Counted from the first letter of the stretch, positions 14,201-22,399 are shown. The stretch is DNA of 64,000 bases from Liolophura sinensis (GCF_032854445.1 NC_088305.1:5151606-5215605); one strand, 5' to 3'. Notes: generated by a model not told the origin, from the letters alone. Translations and numbers: made by a program.

Positions 14201-17200
14201 ATAGGTGAAGGAATAATGATGATTTCCAGTAAGAAGCTGCCATTGAATAAACACCTTGTGTCCAAGGGATAGAACAACAGCAATCTTTGAATATCAGCCA
14301 TGACCCATTTAAACGCAGATTTGAAAAAAAATGACATTCAAAAAAGAAACCTTAGTCAGATGACTCACCTTAACCACCTTCACAGAGCTGACAGCTTTGT
14401 CTTTTGTATTCTTGAATTCTTCATCCTTCAAAAATAACATCACAAGGTAAGCAAATAGTAATATAGCAGACTCATCTTCATACATGGAAAACCGGTTCAT
14501 CAACCTTTTCACATATGATAGACCTACCTTCAGTCCAATTTATGCACATTTATAATTTCATTTTGGAGACAAAACTACATTGGTTGGATTGCCACATTTC
14601 AGGGTTTCACAAAAAGTAGAACTTTAGCTGTTAACATAGATTAATGCCTCCAGAATTTGCTTGAATAAACACCTTGCAAACATGTGAAAAAGTTGAGGAA
14701 TAACAATAATCCAAAGACTGAAATAATTTTCTATTCAATATTTCAGCATTTTATTATGACGAATTACGAGAGAAAACATTAAAATTATGCAAATATCAGA
14801 TGAAAATACGATCTTTAGTATATTTTTTCATTAAGGAGAACAGGGTATTTGAAAATATGTTTGTATGGTGGGCATTTGAGACCATCTCTTGGTACACATG
14901 TTCTGTGCGTTATAATGTTCTAAATAAGGCTGTGATGGATGTCTAATAAATTTACTTCAATCCAAATTTGTTTATATCCAAAGACATGCATTTAATTATG
15001 ACAAATATTTATGAATATATTAAAAATATAACAGGTTGAGCACATTTCTTTGTTGAAAAGACCAATTTCTAGCCCAAATTTATCTAGAACATTATTGTGC
15101 ACAATTACCCTCAGAAGGGCAATGTTACACTGGTTTGACTTGCCAAAGTGCATAGTTTTGAGTCCATGTTCTTGCCAAAATCTCCAGTGTAACCTTTTCC
15201 ACAATGATGAGCTTTCTTGTGTGTGCTGTGATATAACAGATTAATGTACACATACATGTACATGGCTTCACTGTGGCTTCCCTATGTATCCCTGTGGCTT
15301 CTCTATGAATCCCTTTGGCTCCCTCATGTGACACTGTGACTTCCCTATGTATCACTGTGGCTTCCCTGTGTATCACTGTGGCTTCCCTGTGTATCACTGT
15401 GGGTTCCCTATGTATCCATGTGGCTTCCCTGTGTATCCCTGTGGCTTCCCTATGTATCCCTGTGGCTTCCCTATGTATCCATGTGGCTTCCCTATGTATC
15501 CATGTGGCTTCCCTATGTATCCCTGTGACTTCCCTATGTATCCATGTGGCTTCCCTATGTATCCCTGTGGCTTCCCTATGTATCATTGTGGCTTCCCTAT
15601 GTATCCATTAGACTTCCCCAGGTGTGCTGTGACTCTTGTTGAACTGTGACACAGAGAACAGCCTAATGCAATCCCCCATCCCCTATGTTTCTCTGTGACT
15701 CACCTCAGGTGTGCTGTGACTCTTGTTGAACTGTTGCACAGAAAACAGCCTGATGTAATCCCCCATCCCTTATGTTTCTCTGTGACTCACCTCAGGTGTG
15801 CTGTGACTTTTGTTGAATTGTTGCACAGAAAACAGCCTGATGTAATCCCCCATCCCTTATGTTTCTCTGTGACTCCCCTCAGGTTTGCTGTGACTTTTGT
15901 TGAACTGTGACACAGAGAAGAGCCTAATTTAATCCCCCACATGTTTCTCTGTCACTCACCTCAGGTGTGCTTTGACTCTTGTTGAACTGTGACACAGAGA
16001 ACAGCCTAATGTAATCACACATATGTTTCTCTGTGACTCACCTCAGGTGTGCTGTGACTCTTGTTAAACTGTGACACAGAGAACACCCTGATGTAATCCC
16101 CCTTATGTTTCTCTGTGACTCACCTCAGGTGTGCTGTGACTCTTGTTGAAATGTGAAACAGAGAACAGCCTAATGTAATCACCCACATGTTTCTCTGTAA
16201 CTCACCTCAGGTGTGCTGTGACTCTTGTTGAACTGTGACACAGAAAACACCCTGATGTAATCCCTCACATGTTTCTCGGAAACTCACCTCAGGTGTGCTT
16301 TGACTCTTGTTGAACTGTGACACAGAGAACAGCCTAATGTAATCCCCCATATGTTTCTCTGTAACTCACCTCAGGTGTGCTGTGACTCTTGTTGAACTGT
16401 GACACAGAGAACACCCTGATGTAATCCCCCATATGTTTCTCTGAAACTCACCTCAGGTGTGCTTTAACTCTTGTTGAAATGTGACACAGAGAACAGCCTA
16501 ATGTAATCCCCCACATGTTTCTCTGTGACTCACCTCAGGTGTGCTGTGACTCTGGTTAAACTGTGACACAGAACACCCTGATGTAATCCCCCACATGTTT
16601 CTCTGAAACTCACCTCAGGTGTGCTTTGTGCTTGTTGAACTGTGACACAGAGGACAGCCTAATGTAATCCCCCACATGTTTCCCTGTGACTCACCTCAGG
16701 TGTGCTGTGACTCTTGTTGAACTGTGACACAGAAAACACCCTGATGTAATCCCCCATCTCTTCACGAGTCTCTATAGCTCTCTTTACCAGCCACTGAAAG
16801 AAACAGGCCATCCTCTGTCTGGTCATTTGGTAGGTGATTTGTTTGTTTGTTCAATATAAAATATACGAATTTATTTAACAGTCAAACTGTTGTTTAATGC
16901 CACACTCGCAGATTTTCATTTCAAAGATGGTAATCAGTTTCACAGCTGCAGAACAAGGCCAATAAACCACCAACCTTTGGTATGTTGTGACTCAGGTTTA
17001 AAGAGGCTATACCATGTACTCTGGAGATGTTTGGTAAAAAAAAAAGTTAAATCAACTTTTATGCATTTACCTGGAATAGCTCAAAATTCTTGCCTTTCAC
17101 TAAAAATGTCACACTGTCTTGTACCTGTATCTGTTTATAGTGTTAAGATGATTCTGAAGTTTAAAAATGTGAGCAGCTTTATAAATTTTAGGAACGTTAC

Positions 17201-20200
17201 CAATTTTGAATGGTAACATATGCACTGACATTTTATTGGATTTGTGCTGATCAACTTCTCTAGAGAAGCCTTTTTAACACCGATGAACTTTCATTTGTGT
17301 ATTGTGATGTACAGGATTAATATACACATATATACATATGCCAGGAGGAAACTAGGCAGAACAAGGAGGAAACTAGGCAGATCAAGGAGGAAACTAGGCA
17401 GAACAAGGAGGCAACCAGGCAGAACAAGGAGGAAACTAGGCAGATCAAGGAGGAAACTAGGCAGAACAAGGAGGCAACCAGGCAGAACAAGGAGGAAACT
17501 AGGCAGAACAAGGAGGAAACTAGGCAGATCAAGGAGGAAACTAGGCAGATCAAGGAGGAAACTAGGCAGAACAAGGAGGAAACTAGGCAAATCAAGGAGG
17601 AAACTAGGCAGATCAAGGAGGAAACTGGGCAGATCAAGGAGGAAACTAGGCAGATCAAGGAGGAAACTAGGCAGAACAAGGAGGAAACTGGGCGGAGATC
17701 AAAGAATACTCAGCATCTGGAGGCAGGCGGTAGCTTAAGATAGGCAGAGCCTGGAGAAAACTGGGTGGAGCCTGGAGAAAACTGGGTGGAGCCTGGAAAA
17801 AACTGGGCAGATCCAGGTGAAACCAGCACACTTTGCCAAGTGTATGTACCTGACAATATTCCTGATACAGGTGTCCATTACACGTCTGTACATTTAACAC
17901 AGACGTTCTGAATATGTCAGAACATATCATAACTCTACATCTGTGAGAAAACAGGACTATACCTGCACCACAGGGAAGATATGAATGAAGTCCAGTCCCT
18001 GGATCTGATGAGGCTCTATACGGTGAGGGCATTTCATCTTGGGCAAAACTTCTACGATTTTCTCCGTTAGAGCTCTGCAGGCAAAGGACATGATAGGTAC
18101 ACCCGTTGTGTATCATATATGTAATTAATCACCTCTCCGTGACATCATGATTTTTATAGAGACGAGCACCCCAACTGTTTTTCTTTTCCATGAAAGACAT
18201 CTTGGAATGTATATATTTTATTTAGGCCAAGGTTTCATTAATTCTGTTCAAAATGTCATGATCAAAACAATCGCATTAACAAGAAAAAAGAACACATTTT
18301 AAGGCTTTGCTTGAATAAATGTATAATAATAATAATGTAGTTTATAGGCTTAAAAGACTTACATCTTCTGACCAATGGTGGAGTTTTCTTGGAAGAGAAG
18401 GTCCACATCAACATCAAAGTTACAGGTCACCAGGCACCATGTCATCCCACCCACCACCTGTAAATAATCACAGACCTGTACAGGGAAATGTAACTCGTCT
18501 AATGCCAGTCAGGGGCCATGTACATCACCCTGTTGTCTCCACCTGATGATCTCACCTTTATGTACCACACTGGTCATATTGCAAGGCCATTCGCAGGCTG
18601 CTGAAAGACATTTCTATACAGCCAGCATGAGCCAGAAGCCAGCATGAGCCAGAAACCAGCATGACCTAGAATTGAACTCACAGTGTCCTTGGTCATTGCA
18701 AGGATTTTGAAAAGATGTTTTCAGGTTTGAGCCGAAGATAAGGTGATATCCTGCTGGACAAATGCAAGTTTCTGCCCCAGAAGTAATATTTAATGACCTT
18801 TCCATACTAGCTCTGATATTGGCAAAGTACTGACTTATTCACAGGATAACAACTGCATACCATGGTGGACACAAAAAAGATCACCTTGTCAAAGGGAGAT
18901 AACCCCTTGATGCGAGCTCTGAAATATCCTGCTGCCAACAACAAGTCAATTGTTTGCTGTAATTTGACATTCTGTTCCTCATCTTCTCGCACATCATACT
19001 GAAAATACATATACAAAAATTGCATTAAAATTTATAAAAGATGCCCATTTTTAATTTTACGGTGGATACATGTCTAAAGAACTGATGATGAAAATGAGAA
19101 ACCACATTTTTATTAAGTTTCATTATAAATACAAAGACAAGCAAGGTTCTATTTACAAATAAAGGCTGTTTTAAAGTGCTCTCAGCCACACTAACATGTT
19201 GTCAGAAGGGTGATAGAGCACTGAATCTACTTGTACAGGAACAAACAGAAGAAGATCCTTTCTAAGGCTTTCAAAAACTAATAATATCAGGTTTGTACAT
19301 TTTTGCAGGATTAGATTGTTCGGTACAGTTTGCAGTTTGAGCATGTATCATACATTCAGCAGAATTCTCACTCACACCCTGAAGAAGTGTGGTGACAAGT
19401 GACTGTATGCAGCTAAGGTTCTTTAAATAATATGGCAAGTTATATCTGTTAACTACAGACCTTAATGTTGACTTTTTTTTTTTGGTCTTTAAAGCCACTG
19501 TCCTAAACAAAATGACGAAGACCCTAAGCTTCACAAATGTACTAATGCAGAGACACTCTGTCTACTCCGCTGAAAGAGCTCGCCAATGTGACACAGATGG
19601 CTAATTAACATAATCCAGAATGATCAATGAAAATGAACGTACCATCTTCAGCTGTAACAACTTTCTGTTTCATTGACCTAGATTGGGTTTAAATACGAAG
19701 ACAATCTATGGTTGACCTGTGGGTAACTGGTGACATCAGATATTGCTAAAGTAGTTTTGATTTTGTAGGAGATGTGAGTCTTGATTTGATTTGATATTGA
19801 CTGCTTGGTGTTTTACGCCATACTCAAGAATATTTCGCTTATACAATGGTCGCCAGCCTGGGAGAAACCCATGATCATCTGCAGATTAATGTCAGACCTT
19901 CCCATGTACAGCCGGAGAAATCCACCATGGGCTGGACTTGAACTCACAGCGACTGAATTGTTGGGAGGCTCCTGGGTCATTGCGCCGCAGTGGAGTTGCT
20001 CTGAATCAAGTCAGAACTTAGCCCCAGGTGACTATTTCAGCTCCTCTCTTTCTACTACGCTGGCGGAGTGTTACAGCCACAGGGGCATGCTCGATAAGTC
20101 CTTTCTAAATGATACCTGCAGATATGTGGCTCTTCCCTGTCAGCTTGCCCTCACACGCAACATCCCAGGTATATTCCACTCGGTAATGACATACCAGCCT

Positions 20201-21427
20201 CTGATACTGCAACCTATTTCAAAACAAATCCGCCATTAGGCTTGTCTTTTCAGGGTCAACGCACATGCGCCATCCACGAACAACAGCTTTTTCAAGACCA
20301 ATAACTGTGGTGAATGTAAAATGTTTGTTGCTTCAGTGATGTCCGTTTCATAATTTCAGAGCTGGTGTGCCATTATTGAGTGGAATATACCTGCGATGTT
20401 GTGTGTTTGGGAGAGCTGACAGGTAAGAGCCACAGATGACGCCTGTTTTGAACTGCAGACATTATTTAGCAAGGACCTATCGGACATGACTTGAATAGAT
20501 GTATGGTTTACCATGGCTTGCCCCTGTGGCTACAATACTGCGCCAGCACAGTATAAAGAGAGAAGCTGACAGAATTAGTCAGAACGCACTCTAGCCAGTA
20601 TGCCTTCTACCTTAACACCCTCTATATATAACACATGTTCAAGCTAGTGGCATGGGCTCTGATGTATGCCTTAGATTCTATATACATTCTCTATATATAT
20701 GGCCGGTAAATGTTCCTCCAGTAAAATACACATTTTTAAATTTAAAAATGATTGCAAGTAAATATGATTGCTGTTGTATAGAGAAATGAACAATGCATTG
20801 TGGACTTAATATTCTTGACACAGATTACACAGCTAGGCCTACTGATATTGGTCACATACTTCCAAATACGTAGGCTAACATAGACATGTACATGATGCCT
20901 GCTGACAGACCAGTGTTGTTGTAGACTGTCAACTGCACACACACGTTAGACCCCTGGCATTTAGGCAGAGGGTGTTTAGGTAGAGAGCGTTCTTGCAAGA
21001 GGGCGTTTTGACCTGATCCCAGCTGAAGCAGCCACCTGGGGCTAGACAGAACTATAAACACACAAAAAATGACAATTTTTTGCCAGAAATGGTCAACATG
21101 ATCATAACTGGAGCTGACTGTGGGCCAACAAAATACTAAATGCACATTAATAAAAGTTAGCCGTGAGATACAGGCTAAATAAAAACAATTAATGAAAACA
21201 GCCATGTCCTAATCATGATACAGGGTCCATTTACCGTTACTGTCAACTATCGTGTCACGTCCAAAAAAAAAGATTTGCTACTATAAAATTCAACTTTCTT
21301 TTGCTTTTAACAAACACGGTTATGCGTTGGTTACCTCAATTTCATTTCCATCTGCATCATACTGAGCAGACGATAATTTTGAACCACTTCGAGGTCTTCC
21401 GGCAAAAACACTCCCACTCGTCGCCAT
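2217..21427 (-). CDS. CCDC93: CCDC93 (coiled-coil domain protein 93), 5' 14 coding exons; 3' end outside window
   Basis: CCDC93 is a subunit of the CCC complex (COMMD-CCDC22-CCDC93), part of Commander, which works with Retriever and WASH to recycle endosomal cargo such as LDLR. Fourteen exons on the minus strand join without a phase error: 21427-21335, 18998-18885, 18457-18363, 18074-17963, 16793-16695, 14425-14369, 12640-12543, 12052-12019, 10561-10475, 9769-9719, 7418-7332, 5355-5239, 3461-3399, 2290-2217, giving 1181 nt or about 394 codons of roughly 630 in the human protein. The N-terminal conserved domain shows [29 protein letters not shown] and [19 protein letters not shown]; the middle shows [18 protein letters not shown] and [13 protein letters not shown]; residues from about 310 on are charged, glutamine-rich coiled coil. 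The start ATG (21427-21425) has G at +4. Introns 5, 6, 10 and 11 carry tandem arrays. Identification is by remembered similarity to vertebrate CCDC93 and is strong. Confidence 0.95.
2375..2630 (-). mobile_element. SINE-B copy (tRNA-derived)
   Basis: On the minus strand it starts GTGGCTTAACGAGTAGAGCA with a B box GGGATCAAATCC, then the body with CAGTATAATGTCACTGGGTG and GGTGTCTTCGACATGATAC, ending TGCCACAAAAA. It is a tRNA-like head plus a shared family body. Confidence 0.85.
2868..3175 (-). mobile_element. SINE-B copy with (GAAT)n end
   Basis: Begins on the plus strand with GAATGAATGAATG, then TTTAATGTCACACTTAAC, CTTCTTGTGGCAGG and the family body to GGTATGACCC. The target-side repeat is the CATTC tail in sense orientation. 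Confidence 0.85.
3399..3461 (-). CDS. CCDC93: CCDC93 exon 13 (coiled coil)
   Basis: Twenty-one codons, phase 0, [20 protein letters not shown] then E. Acceptor TGTTATCAG, donor GTAAGA. Confidence 0.9.
3700..5170. other. CCDC93 intron 12, unique sequence
   Basis: I see no gene or clear repeat in this stretch, apart from A/T runs. Confidence 0.5.
5239..5355 (-). CDS. CCDC93: CCDC93 exon 12 (coiled coil)
   Basis: Thirty-nine codons, phase 0, [20 protein letters not shown] then [19 protein letters not shown]. The acceptor TTGTGTTGTCAG was preferred over two downstream AGs because it has the best pyrimidine tract and gives the family length; the start could be 18 nt further in. Confidence 0.85.
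5603..5800 (-). mobile_element. SINE-A copy, diverged
   Basis: GATTGGTGTTTTACGCCCTT tail, CTTGCATTATGGTGGGAGG core, through GAACTCACAGTGACC. An internal deletion lies near the ATACGACGG segment. Confidence 0.8.
5935..6075. mobile_element. repeat-G copy in CCDC93 intron 11
   Basis: AAATTTATGCATACAATTGT, CAAATTATTTTTCTAGACAG and TCAGAATGTTTCAAAATA match the copy in INSIG intron 2 in the same order. Confidence 0.5.
6270..6485. mobile_element. MITE-F copy (about 215 bp, terminal inverted repeats)
   Basis: The left end AATTCCTTCACCTTTTCACA and right end ATGTGAAAAGATTGAAAAAT are inverted copies. Shared internal sequence includes GGGCTTCACAAAAAGTA and AAACACCTTGTAAACATGTG. Four copies are seen in the window. 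Confidence 0.7.
6755..7340. repeat. 89-bp tandem array, 6 copies, derived from the exon 11 end
   Basis: GAACCACTGACAGGACAGAG recurs at 6821, 6910, 6999, 7088, 7175 and 7264 (spacing 89, 89, 89, 87, 89). On the minus strand units start CAGAGTGTGAAGGCAATGAA; the exon 11 end reads CAGAGTATGAAGACAAG then GTGAGTTGTT then AATGAAATTTGT. The array units therefore match the junction with about 13 bases spanning the donor deleted. Confidence 0.88.
7332..7418 (-). CDS. CCDC93: CCDC93 exon 11
   Basis: Twenty-nine codons, phase 0, [20 protein letters not shown] then QIASEYEDK, donor GTGAGT. The exon end and first intron bases begin an 89-bp tandem array extending to about 6755. Confidence 0.94.
7900..7907. 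promoter_or_regulatory. CRE palindrome TGACGTCA
   Basis: An exact 8-bp CREB/ATF consensus in CCDC93 intron 10. No other regulatory evidence is visible. Confidence 0.3.
8345..8825. repeat. about 95-bp tandem array, 5 copies
   Basis: GATCCTACCAGGAAAAATAC recurs five times at about 95-96 bp spacing in CCDC93 intron 10; units are about 95% alike by eye. It is not similar to a neighbouring exon. Confidence 0.9.
8907..9052 (+). mobile_element. SINE-A 3' half
   Basis: From GATCTGCCAGCAACCTGCGG to AATCAAATAAATCAAATAAA; the tRNA-like head is missing. Sense orientation on the plus strand. Confidence 0.85.
9518..9645. repeat. short degenerate repeat, about 23 bp unit
   Basis: CTGAAACACTTGAATGCTCA and variants repeat about five times. 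Confidence 0.7.
9719..9769 (-). CDS. CCDC93: CCDC93 exon 10
   Basis: Seventeen codons, phase 0, [17 protein letters not shown], matching the vertebrate QRIQSLMTKMTAM segment. Acceptor TTCCCAG, donor GTAAGA. Confidence 0.91.
9898..9990 (-). mobile_element. old SINE-A fragment
   Basis: TTATTGGTGTTTTATGCCAC followed by GCCAGCATTATTATATGATG resembles the family tail and core, strongly diverged. Confidence 0.55.
10475..10561 (-). CDS. CCDC93: CCDC93 exon 9
   Basis: Twenty-nine codons, phase 0, [18 protein letters not shown] then [11 protein letters not shown]. This is the charged linker before the QRIQSLM region of the family. Donor GTGAGG. Confidence 0.88.
11660..11688. repeat. (GAGT)n microsatellite
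   Basis: About seven GAGT units, typical of the tail of some lophotrochozoan SINEs. Confidence 0.85.
11722..11985. repeat. diverged tandem duplication, about 155 bp
   Basis: GATGATTGGCTATCTGTGTA (11748) and GATGATTGGCTATCTGTACA (about 11906) start two copies that both continue to CAGCATCYGATCCCC and a T-rich segment. Confidence 0.65.
12019..12052 (-). CDS. CCDC93: CCDC93 exon 8 (34 nt)
   Basis: A very short exon, phase 2 to 0, completing LEYGRRYG and continuing YSKEKADK. Acceptor TTGACAG, donor GTAAGA. Confidence 0.9.
12095..12310. mobile_element. MITE-F copy
   Basis: Left end AAATTCTTCAACCCCCTTGC; internal AGGTGTTTATTCAAGCATAT and GTCTCCAAAATCAAAAGG match the other copies in reverse orientation to the 6.3-kb and 14.5-kb copies. 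Confidence 0.65.
12543..12640 (-). CDS. CCDC93: CCDC93 exon 7
   Basis: Ninety-eight nt, phase 0 to 2, encoding [16 protein letters not shown] and [16 protein letters not shown], close to the vertebrate protein. Donor GTGAGT. Confidence 0.94.
12680..12970 (+). mobile_element. SINE-B copy, sense, with tRNA-like head
   Basis: The head GTGGCGTAATGGTTAGTG (A-box-like) and B box GGGTCAAACCC lie about 45 bases apart, followed by the family body (CAGTACAACGTGACTGGC, CTTCGGCATGATAC) and CCACAAGAAGACACAG. It is a SINE, not a tRNA gene: no cloverleaf extends past the B box. Confidence 0.85.
13262..14140. repeat. 18-bp tandem array, about 48 copies
   Basis: The unit is GGTGCAAGGCAACTGTCACT with 18-bp spacing, with a variant GGTATAGGTAACTGTCAAT inserted at intervals that forms a higher-order pattern. 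It lies in CCDC93 intron 6. Confidence 0.92.
14369..14425 (-). CDS. CCDC93: CCDC93 exon 6
   Basis: Nineteen codons, phase 0, [19 protein letters not shown], donor GTGAGT. It lies where vertebrate CCDC93 has an acidic-basic linker before YKPRRKY. Confidence 0.88.
14495..14710. mobile_element. MITE-F copy
   Basis: Left end CAACCTTTTCACATATGATA, right end CATGTGAAAAAGTTGAGGAA: clear terminal inverted repeats. Internal sequence is like the 6.3-kb copy. Confidence 0.72.
14711..15255. other. CCDC93 intron 5, AT-rich unique sequence
   Basis: Nothing recognisable is seen here between the MITE copy and the 21-bp array. Confidence 0.45.
15258..15615. repeat. 21-bp tandem array, about 17 copies
   Basis: The unit is TGTGGCTTCCCTATGTATCC with 21-bp spacing. 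Because 21 is a multiple of three, long stop-free frames appear on both strands; these are repeat translations. The array directly abuts the 82-bp array. Confidence 0.92.
15616..16760. repeat. 82-bp array of the exon 5/donor junction, about 13-14 copies
   Basis: CACCTCAGGT or a close form (the minus-strand exon end plus donor GTGAG) is seen at 15701, 15788, 15875, 15957, 16039, 16121, 16203, 16285, 16367, 16449, 16531, 16611 and 16692, the last being the functional exon 5 donor. Spacing is 87 twice, then 82, with 80-81 near the exon. Each unit holds about 63 bases of exon-like sequence and 19 bases of intron-like sequence. Confidence 0.95.
16695..16793 (-). CDS. CCDC93: CCDC93 exon 5, whose 3' two-thirds is amplified into an array
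   Basis: Thirty-three codons, phase 0, [20 protein letters not shown] then [13 protein letters not shown], donor GTGAGT at 16694. From about GGGGGATTAC onward the exon is the terminal unit of an 82-bp tandem array that extends into intron 5 down to about 15616. Vertebrate CCDC93 has a comparable SVSQF..LPE segment, so the exon is ancestral and the array derives from it. Confidence 0.94.
16870..16990. mobile_element. repeat-E fragment
   Basis: TTGTTTAATGCCACACTCGC and AAACCACCAACCTTTGG match copies at 45.4 kb and 50.4 kb. Confidence 0.5.
17340..17830. repeat. 21-bp array in CCDC93 intron 4
   Basis: The unit is GGAGGAAACTAGGCAGATCA at 21-bp spacing, about 17 good copies to 17700, then degenerate AGCCTGGAGAAAACTGGGTG units to about 17830. 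Confidence 0.9.
17963..18074 (-). CDS. CCDC93: CCDC93 exon 4
   Basis: One hundred and twelve nt, phase 2 to 0. It encodes [20 protein letters not shown] and [17 protein letters not shown], matching the family. Acceptor CTGCAG, donor GTATAG. Confidence 0.94.
18363..18457 (-). CDS. CCDC93: CCDC93 exon 3
   Basis: Ninety-five nt, phase 0 to 2. It encodes [20 protein letters not shown] followed by [11 protein letters not shown], the core of the N-terminal conserved domain. Donor GTAAGT. Confidence 0.94.
18580..18700 (-). mobile_element. SINE-A fragment with internal duplication
   Basis: GGCCATTCGCAGGCTGCTG, three copies of CCAGCATGAGCCAGAA, then GAATTGAACTCACAGTG. It is an old copy. Confidence 0.6.
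18885..18998 (-). CDS. CCDC93: CCDC93 exon 2
   Basis: Thirty-eight codons, phase 0 to 0. It encodes the highly conserved stretch [20 protein letters not shown]. The acceptor is TATTTTCAG; the donor GTGATC is weak. Confidence 0.93.
19795..20000 (-). mobile_element. SINE-A copy
   Basis: TTGGTGTTTTACGCCATACT tail to GACTTGAACTCACAGCGACT and CTCCTGGGTCATTGCGCC, with a deletion in the core. Confidence 0.85.
20037..20579. mobile_element. foldback (long inverted repeat) element
   Basis: The left arm begins TCAGCTCCTCTCTTTCTACT and the right arm ends TATAAAGAGAGAAGCTGA. Inner matches include AGCCACAGGGGCA with TGCCCCTGTGGCT, GTGGCTCTTCCCTGTCAGC with GCTGACAGGTAAGAGCCAC, and GGTATATTCCACTC with GAGTGGAATATACC. 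Arms are about 200 bp with a loop near 20240-20345. It lies in CCDC93 intron 1. Confidence 0.8.
21335..21427 (-). CDS. CCDC93: CCDC93 exon 1 (start codon)
   Basis: Thirty-one codons from the ATG, beginning [18 protein letters not shown] and ending in phase 0 at donor GTAACC. This is the only upstream exon that joins in phase to exon 2; the low-complexity N terminus is poorly conserved in the family, so the start is inferred from the ATG and the donor. Confidence 0.85.
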
Positions 21428-21445
21428 TTTTGATTCTGAAACCTG

Positions 21446-21455
21446 GTCATGTGAC
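21446..21455. promoter_or_regulatory. E-box of M-box/CLEAR type, GTCATGTGAC
   Basis: The minus strand reads GTCACATGAC about 20 bases upstream of the CCDC93 ATG. MITF/TFE factors bind TCACATGA and GTCACGTGAC. It probably lies in the 5' UTR or at the start site. Confidence 0.35.
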
Positions 21456-22338
21456 ACGGGAGCACAACGAGGTCACAGCAATGCACTGACGGATGTCTGA
21501 GATGAATGTAGGTCGAACTGACACCGGACCCCGATGTGGGACACCAGCTTTTTATCGATCTGTTGTCATTAAAACGTAAGGGTTGTGAGGTGGGGGTTTT
21601 GACTTAAATGATAATTTCTCCATGTTTTTGAATGCAAAGGATGTCATCGTACTTTTGATGTTGTCTCAAGGGGTGTATGTACATTTGATTTAATAAGCAA
21701 ATGACAAGAACCGAGAGATATGTAGGCCAAATGAAATATAACAAAAAAATATAATGATAAGAACACATACTGACTGAAAAAGTACCAGCAGAGAAAAATA
21801 CCAAGAAAAACAAATTTAGAACGTTGAAAAATGAATATAATTTCTATCTTACAAAGGTTATCTAGACTCAAATGGAAAGAGCCTGAATACATTACTAGCT
21901 TGTCTTTATTCTTTTTTTTTTCAAATAACTGATTGATAATTTTCAGAATAAAAACTGATTAAAAGAATTAAGGTATGAAAGCGTACAAATGTGTCATTCA
22001 ATGAGAAACATAAGTTGAGAAAATTAAACTTAATCTCCGGTACAAAATCGTTGTGCTTTAAGTCACGATGCAATAGGAGAATATATGCTTGCCTTCCGTC
22101 CCGCAGTTTACGTCTTGCCTGACGTTGTACGAATACTGGCTACTGCAGTGATATTCCATTATAGGGGTGAATATTACGGAGAGATAAAGTCTTTTCAAGC
22201 GTGGTCAATAATTTCTCAAGGTTTTTAGATTATACGCATTTATCTGGCGACAAAAATCAACAGAGGCGTGTGAAGCCTCATGGTTGACCCAGATCACACA
22301 AAGCGCGGGAGATGGCGCGTGCTGTGTGCTGGTCGCTG

Positions 22339-22351
22339 ATTGGTGGAGTGA
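22339..22351 (-). promoter_or_regulatory. sterol response element abutting a CCAAT box
   Basis: The minus strand reads TCACTCCACCAATCAG. TCACTCCAC (22351-22343) fits the SREBP consensus TCACNCCAC exactly, and CCAATCAG fits NF-Y; the two share one base. It lies about 140 bases upstream of the end of INSIG exon 1. INSIG genes in vertebrates are SREBP targets and NF-Y is the usual cofactor; the usual spacing between the two is longer. Confidence 0.5.
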
Positions 22352-22399
22352 GATCAGCCCAGTTGTAGAATGGTGTGACGCTGTAGTTGTCAGACGAGA

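Noticed and set aside
15125-15649. Long frames with repeated HREATWI or CGFPMYP peptides
   Set aside because: They are translations of the 21-bp array, open in several frames on both strands, with no start context or family match.
15616-16760. CRISPR-like array
   Set aside because: The repeats are direct, contiguous and exon-derived, with no unique spacers; the DNA is clearly eukaryotic.
17244-17738. Basic RRKLGR-repeat protein (164 codons)
   Set aside because: A 21-bp array translation in CCDC93 intron 4, on the opposite strand to the gene; three frames are open at once.
19805-20239. 144-codon plus-strand ORF
   Set aside because: It runs through a SINE-A copy into one arm of the foldback element; no protein family was recognised.
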